A DNA stretch of 64,000 nucleotides from Coffea arabica (Eukaryota > Streptophyta > Magnoliopsida > Gentianales > Rubiaceae), in contig NC_092310.1 in assembly GCF_036785885.1 (NCBI RefSeq), positions 1,116,001 to 1,180,000 on the forward strand. Direction: 5' to 3'. The position numbers and the translations under genes were made by a program. A model generated the notes under the pieces. The model was not told the DNA's origin. It saw only the letters and a program-made list of their open reading frames with translations, and did no database searches. Positions 59,960 through 64,000 of the stretch are shown one piece after another. Position 1 is the first letter of the stretch. Each line of letters begins with the position of its first letter.

Positions 59960-62206
59960 CTTTGGTTGAACCAGTCATTATGTTTTCTTATCTCAACGAT
60001 TAGAAAAATGCCACATTGTCTTCCTAATCTATTTTTGTACAAGTCAACCAACGAATGATTCTGCAACAACTACCTGTGACTTCTCATTTTCTTTCCTCTT
60101 GCAAGTATAGAAAGACTGATTCGGTCATTTAGGACATTCCCACGAAGTGGTATACTGATACAAGGTGTTGACGGACCAAGTAACTGGTAAGACCTTTTCT
60201 TGAAGAGATGGCCTTTGATATTTCTTGCTTCCAGATGTTTACTTTCTTACCTCAGTAAAACGATGCATTCGTTGCAACTAATCAGTTTGAAATTCGCAGA
60301 CTCAATCCAGCTTTACAAAGTAGCATCTGGGATTAGCACGAAAGAATCAAATATATGGAAATCGTCTGGGAGTAAAGAACCTAGTTACTTCACATAATTA
60401 TACAAAGATGGCTTAGAACTTGAATTGCAAACTTCTTTGGCAAAACCTATGATATGTAATTATATGTGCATATTTTAGCTAGCTGGAATACCAAGCATTC
60501 ATTTCCTATTTCCTGTCTGTGCAAATAATTCCTGCTAGCGGGTGATAAATATTCCAATCAATAGCACCTAAATATATGGACCCCTTTTCATTACCTGTTT
60601 CTTGTCTGTGTAACTCAGCGCATTTCTGGACTTTTTCTTTCCAAAATCATCTCAGAACTTGCCAAATTGCAGCTTGGAAGTTCAAAGTTAATTCTACCTT
60701 CTAAGTGACTGCCTAATCATCTTAGTTTGATATTGCCGTGTTCTATTTAAGCTAGTAAATATTGAAAAAGAAAGGAAGATGTAACCCTTGATTAATTATC
60801 CAAAATTTTGGATGAAACCAATTTCAATTCACTCAATTCAATTTAAAATCCAGATTTCAAACCCATTAATTACCCTATTAATTATTGGAGTAATTTATAT
60901 TTTCATTTACATCAAAATGAGTGAATTATTTGACGTTAAAATCAGGTTTATGGTTCGACAACTAGGTTTGATAACTGGGGAGTAGAAATGGTGTAAAAAG
61001 GGATGGGAGGGTTAAAAAGAATATTTGAAGCTAAAATCATAAATTATCCTGCTCATTTATATGATTTGTTCTTTTTGAACAGACATTGTCTTGAATACTT
61101 AGGAAAATTTTCTTGTAAAACTAAAAGAACTAATTTTAAAGAATATTCATATTAAGCACAGTTGTAGAGAATTATCACATGTATTAATCTATCAATTATA
61201 ATATTTATTAAACTTAATTTATACGATCAGGAAAAATAGTTTGAAAGGGAAAATGATACTTTTCCTCTCCAATATTTAGTGGTTGGAAAAATTTCATCCA
61301 CAAAGTTTCATTGCGAATACATTTAGTTCCTACAAATTTAATTTATAATCAATAGTACAAGTGATAGCAAATCAACCAATTTGGGTGGAAAAAAAATTGA
61401 CAAATAGCACGTTTAGTCACTCAACTCTTTTTTTTTTTTTTGTAAATTATCTTTTTTTCTTAATAAATAAAAAATGATATTTTATTTTATCCTGTTTAAC
61501 GCTTTTATTTTTTTTCCAACCCCAGAAGTACTTTTTGATTTCACTTCCTTCAACCTTCAAATGCGACAATGTTGGTGAGTATGACCAAAATTTCAACCTT
61601 TCCTTAAAAAAAAGAAAAACTTCACTTTTCTTGTTGTTTTTTTTTTATTTTCTTTTGTACATAAATTCTTTGTTTTCCTTTTTACTTTCTTTTGCTATTT
61701 TTGCCACTTTCCTTTCTTCTTTTTCTCTAGTCCCTGATTTTTTTTTCTATTTAGTCCTTTTATTTTTTCCCCTCAAATACCATTTGCCAGAAAACTTTTT
61801 CCATCACCAGACTCGGTGGCTTAAAAAGGCATGACAAACTGTTCATATTCTTTTTCAAAAAAAGGAAATCTATTATTTTTTTTGATTTCTTTTTATGTTA
61901 TTCCTTCATTTTCTTTTCTGCATTCTTAGTTTAAGAATCTTATTAAATTAGAACTATAGATGCGTGTTAAATAATATTTACTCAAATTTAAAAATTTTCA
62001 TTTGCACATGTAGCATGCATTCCAATCCCACTCGTATTAAAAAAAAAACTACTACATTGAAAATCTAAACATTAATTCTTTTCTTTTTATATAATTTTTT
62101 CCCTTTCCTTTTTCAAAAGAGGAAGAAGAGGCAGCACGAGTGATAGATGCGGAGTAGATAGAGGAAGAGTCTGAATTATTGAAAAGGGAGAGAGAAGCTG
62201 CCAAGA
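59960..62206. other. A5 promoter-side spacer, right edge of the array
   Basis: AT-rich, no gene. It is a full A-type spacer with private changes (an extra ATAAATATTCCAATCAATAG near 60545, ACGTTAAAATC near 60932). Similarity to the other units continues to GCCAAGA at 62200-62206 and stops there. Confidence 0.75.
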
Positions 62207-62265
62207 CACTACAAAAAATTATTTTTTTCGTGACAAATTTTTCATGGAAAACTTGTTCTTGCGTG
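62207..62265 (+). mobile_element. CACTA (En/Spm) transposon terminus
   Basis: CACTACAAAAAATTATTTTT is a typical CACTA-superfamily end, followed by a TTCGTGACAAATTTTTCATGG subterminal-like stretch. It starts exactly where array similarity ends. In all other units the sequence reads GCCAAGA|TTACTTTACAG, so the target would be AGA, a 3-bp duplication as CACTA elements make. The opposite end (TTTTTTGTAGTG) is not in the window. Confidence 0.65.
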
Positions 62266-62327
62266 TGAAGAGTTGAGAATTCTGCACATGTACATATAAA
62301 ATTGATTTGCTAGCTCGTTTTTGGCAG

Positions 62328-62929
62328 AATGGTGCAGCAGTCTGGTGCATCAGCTTTCGGAAAATTCAGGGTCAAGGATTGACTATTCTTGGAGGTGAGT
62401 CCTTGACAGGTTCAGTTCCCATTGGGCAGATATGACTTGTAAATTGCAAAATGAAATATTACTATATGAGCAAAATGGGTCCTATATTTTGGATTAACTC
62501 GAGAGTAGATCCAAACTTACGGTGCAATGTTCACATCTAGGTGTGCTAGACGCTTGTCTTGTGTCGAACATTTTTCCTGATTTATCCTGGTTATTTGTCT
62601 TTCAGTTTTTTGTCATACATGTGATGGGCAACCGGCTTTCAACAATTTTATCTACTACAATTTTCTTTCATTTTTCAATGTCTGAAACCTTGTTAAGGAT
62701 TCATCTCTGATTGATCATTTAGTATGAGTCTTCAATGTGATGGCAGAGATACATGTTCAGTGTTTCTGGTTTGTCCTCTTGTTTTGTCATGAAAGTGTCT
62801 GAATGAAACTGGAATTTGTTTCCTATTTTTCTTCATTATTTGTTTCCTTTCATGCAGACCTTGTTCTGAAAGACAAGATTGTTGTTTATGATTTGGCTGG
62901 CCAAAGGATTGGATGGGCTAACTATGACT
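62328..62929 (+). pseudogene. Aspartyl protease (pepsin family A1) 3' exons, partial gene
   Basis: Exon 62328-62394 encodes NGAAVWCISFRKIQGQG then LTILG, with GTGAGT as donor. Exon 62858-62929 (CATGCAG acceptor) completes the Asp and continues [20 protein letters not shown] then NYD, ending at a consensus GTAAGT. This is the C-terminal lobe of plant aspartic proteases (family signature ILGD..L.. and IGWA.YDC). Both catalytic Asp motifs and all upstream exons are absent: only 120 bp separate the first exon from the CACTA end. A following last exon is expected but I could not place it. It is most likely a captured or truncated gene fragment. Confidence 0.75.
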
Positions 62930-64000
62930 GTAAGTTCCCATATCAAGAGCATTTTCCAGCCGTTGGCTTGATTTTTACAGTGCCTTCTATTCATCATTAT
63001 CTGATTGGATTAAAAGGGGAAACTTGGATTAAAAGTGAAATTGTTTTCTCTGATACAGATACACTTGAAATTCAGTTTTTAGTTCAAGATTCGCAGAATT
63101 TGGGAGGTTTGGGTTTTAATATGGGAATAGTCACATTGACAGATTGGCACAGGTCTAATTTAATATAGGACGTGGGAGCAATTCACGCAATAATGCGACA
63201 CAGTCAAGTGTATTTTAGATTTTTTGGCTAAGGGCCCCTACTTATAAATTTGGAGCTGATCTCAAGGATAAATATTTATGGTGAAGTTGGCTAGTTTGAT
63301 ATTATGTCATGGGGAGCATTAAAAATTTGTACCAGACGAAAAATGCATCAGCAACTGGCCTATATTGTTAGGGGCTTTTATCTATTGGTTTGGGTATTTG
63401 GAGTCTATGGTGAAAATGGACCATCTGGTTTTAGAGGTTTGGTTGGAATGGGAGCTTTTGGTTCTTTTTGTTAAGAGGACGGCTATACATCCATCGTGTC
63501 CAACTAAATCCATGCAAGAAATGTAGGGAGTAACATCCAAAAAAAAAAAACAGTTTCACAATCATTGGCTCTTTCTGGTTTTCTGAAGTACTATAATATC
63601 CTTGCAAGTTTTATACCATAGGTTTTTTATGCCAGTTTTCAGTTAGCATTAGTAGGCAGGAAAAAGAAGGGAAACGTAAAGAAGTGCAGCACTTGTAAAT
63701 TCTTTATCTAGTGTGACAACTTGATTATTACTCCTATTGGACAAAAAGTGATAGAATGTGACTGAACCACTACTGTTTGTCTTCCTTGCTATAGTTCCTA
63801 ATCCATAACTTGACATGTTCCAAAAAAAACTAGCCCGCCATCAATTACTGAACCCAAGTAACCTAGCTAGCTAGTTGGAATGGATCTTTGAATGTTCTAA
63901 GTTTCAGAAGAAATCTTGATGATTTAATATGGATCCTTATCCAAAGTCAATCCTGTTCACAATAAAATAGTTTTCAGTCTACCTCAGCAGAGAAATATCT
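62930..64000. other. Unassigned DNA right of the aspartyl protease exons
   Basis: Probably begins as intron. It contains no array similarity, no further exon I can defend and no transposon end. The open frame running to 63168 is a read-through of the 62858 exon past its splice donor and has no family resemblance after NYDC. Confidence 0.4.

Noticed and set aside
62930-63168. Extension of the aspartyl protease exon into a 121-codon frame
   Set aside because: It reads through a consensus GTAAGT donor, and the sequence after NYDC has no resemblance to the family.
1-64000. CRISPR arrays, operons, riboswitches and tRNA genes
   Set aside because: Direct repeats here are plant tandem or transposon repeats without regular short spacers. 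I saw no tRNA cloverleaf, only the tRNA-complementary primer sites of LTR elements.

Overview
The window is plant nuclear DNA, almost certainly from a eudicot. The evidence is two-exon genes with GT/AG introns, AT-rich spacers full of MITEs, LTR retrotransposons of plant-specific types, and secreted germin-like proteins. I could not identify the species.

The core is a tandem array of nine germin-like protein (GLP) genes, all on the minus strand. Two types alternate: A (230 aa) and B (229 aa), in the order A1 B1 A2 B2 A3 B3 A4 B4 A5. Each has a 121-bp first exon with a signal peptide, a short phase-1 intron, a 569 or 572-bp second exon carrying the cupin barrel, and a TATA box about 96 bp upstream of the ATG. 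A-side and B-side flanks are themselves diverged copies of one another. The history is therefore two-level: an old duplication made an A-B pair of about 9 kb, and the pair was then multiplied. The central part (about 19.63-49.2 kb) holds three nearly identical 9.2-kb units plus a partial fourth. The outer copies (A1, A5 and their flanks) are more diverged.

Layout: 1-15436 is the promoter-side flank of a B gene that should lie just left of the window. It is split by a patch of retrotransposon DNA (673-837), a Reina-like chromovirus (857-6387, itself hit by a GC-rich TIR element) and a Tat-like pol-less LTR element (8230-15431, minus). Positions 15437-51731 hold A1 to B4 with their spacers. A second Tat-like pol-less element (plus) occupies 51732-58848 and sits in the 3' flank of A5. 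A5 and its spacer run to 62206. There array similarity stops exactly at a CACTA-type transposon end, and the DNA beyond carries two exons of an aspartyl protease gene (plus strand).

Functionally, the window encodes many near-identical apoplastic Mn-cupins, which suggests dosage amplification of one defence or cell-wall gene pair. The most unusual non-genic signal is a 3' module shared by the two Tat-like elements: two polypurine-tract motifs about 1 kb apart enclosing a pair of conserved GTAACCGGG...TTCGCGT blocks. Element ages and identity statements are from comparison by eye, without alignment software.
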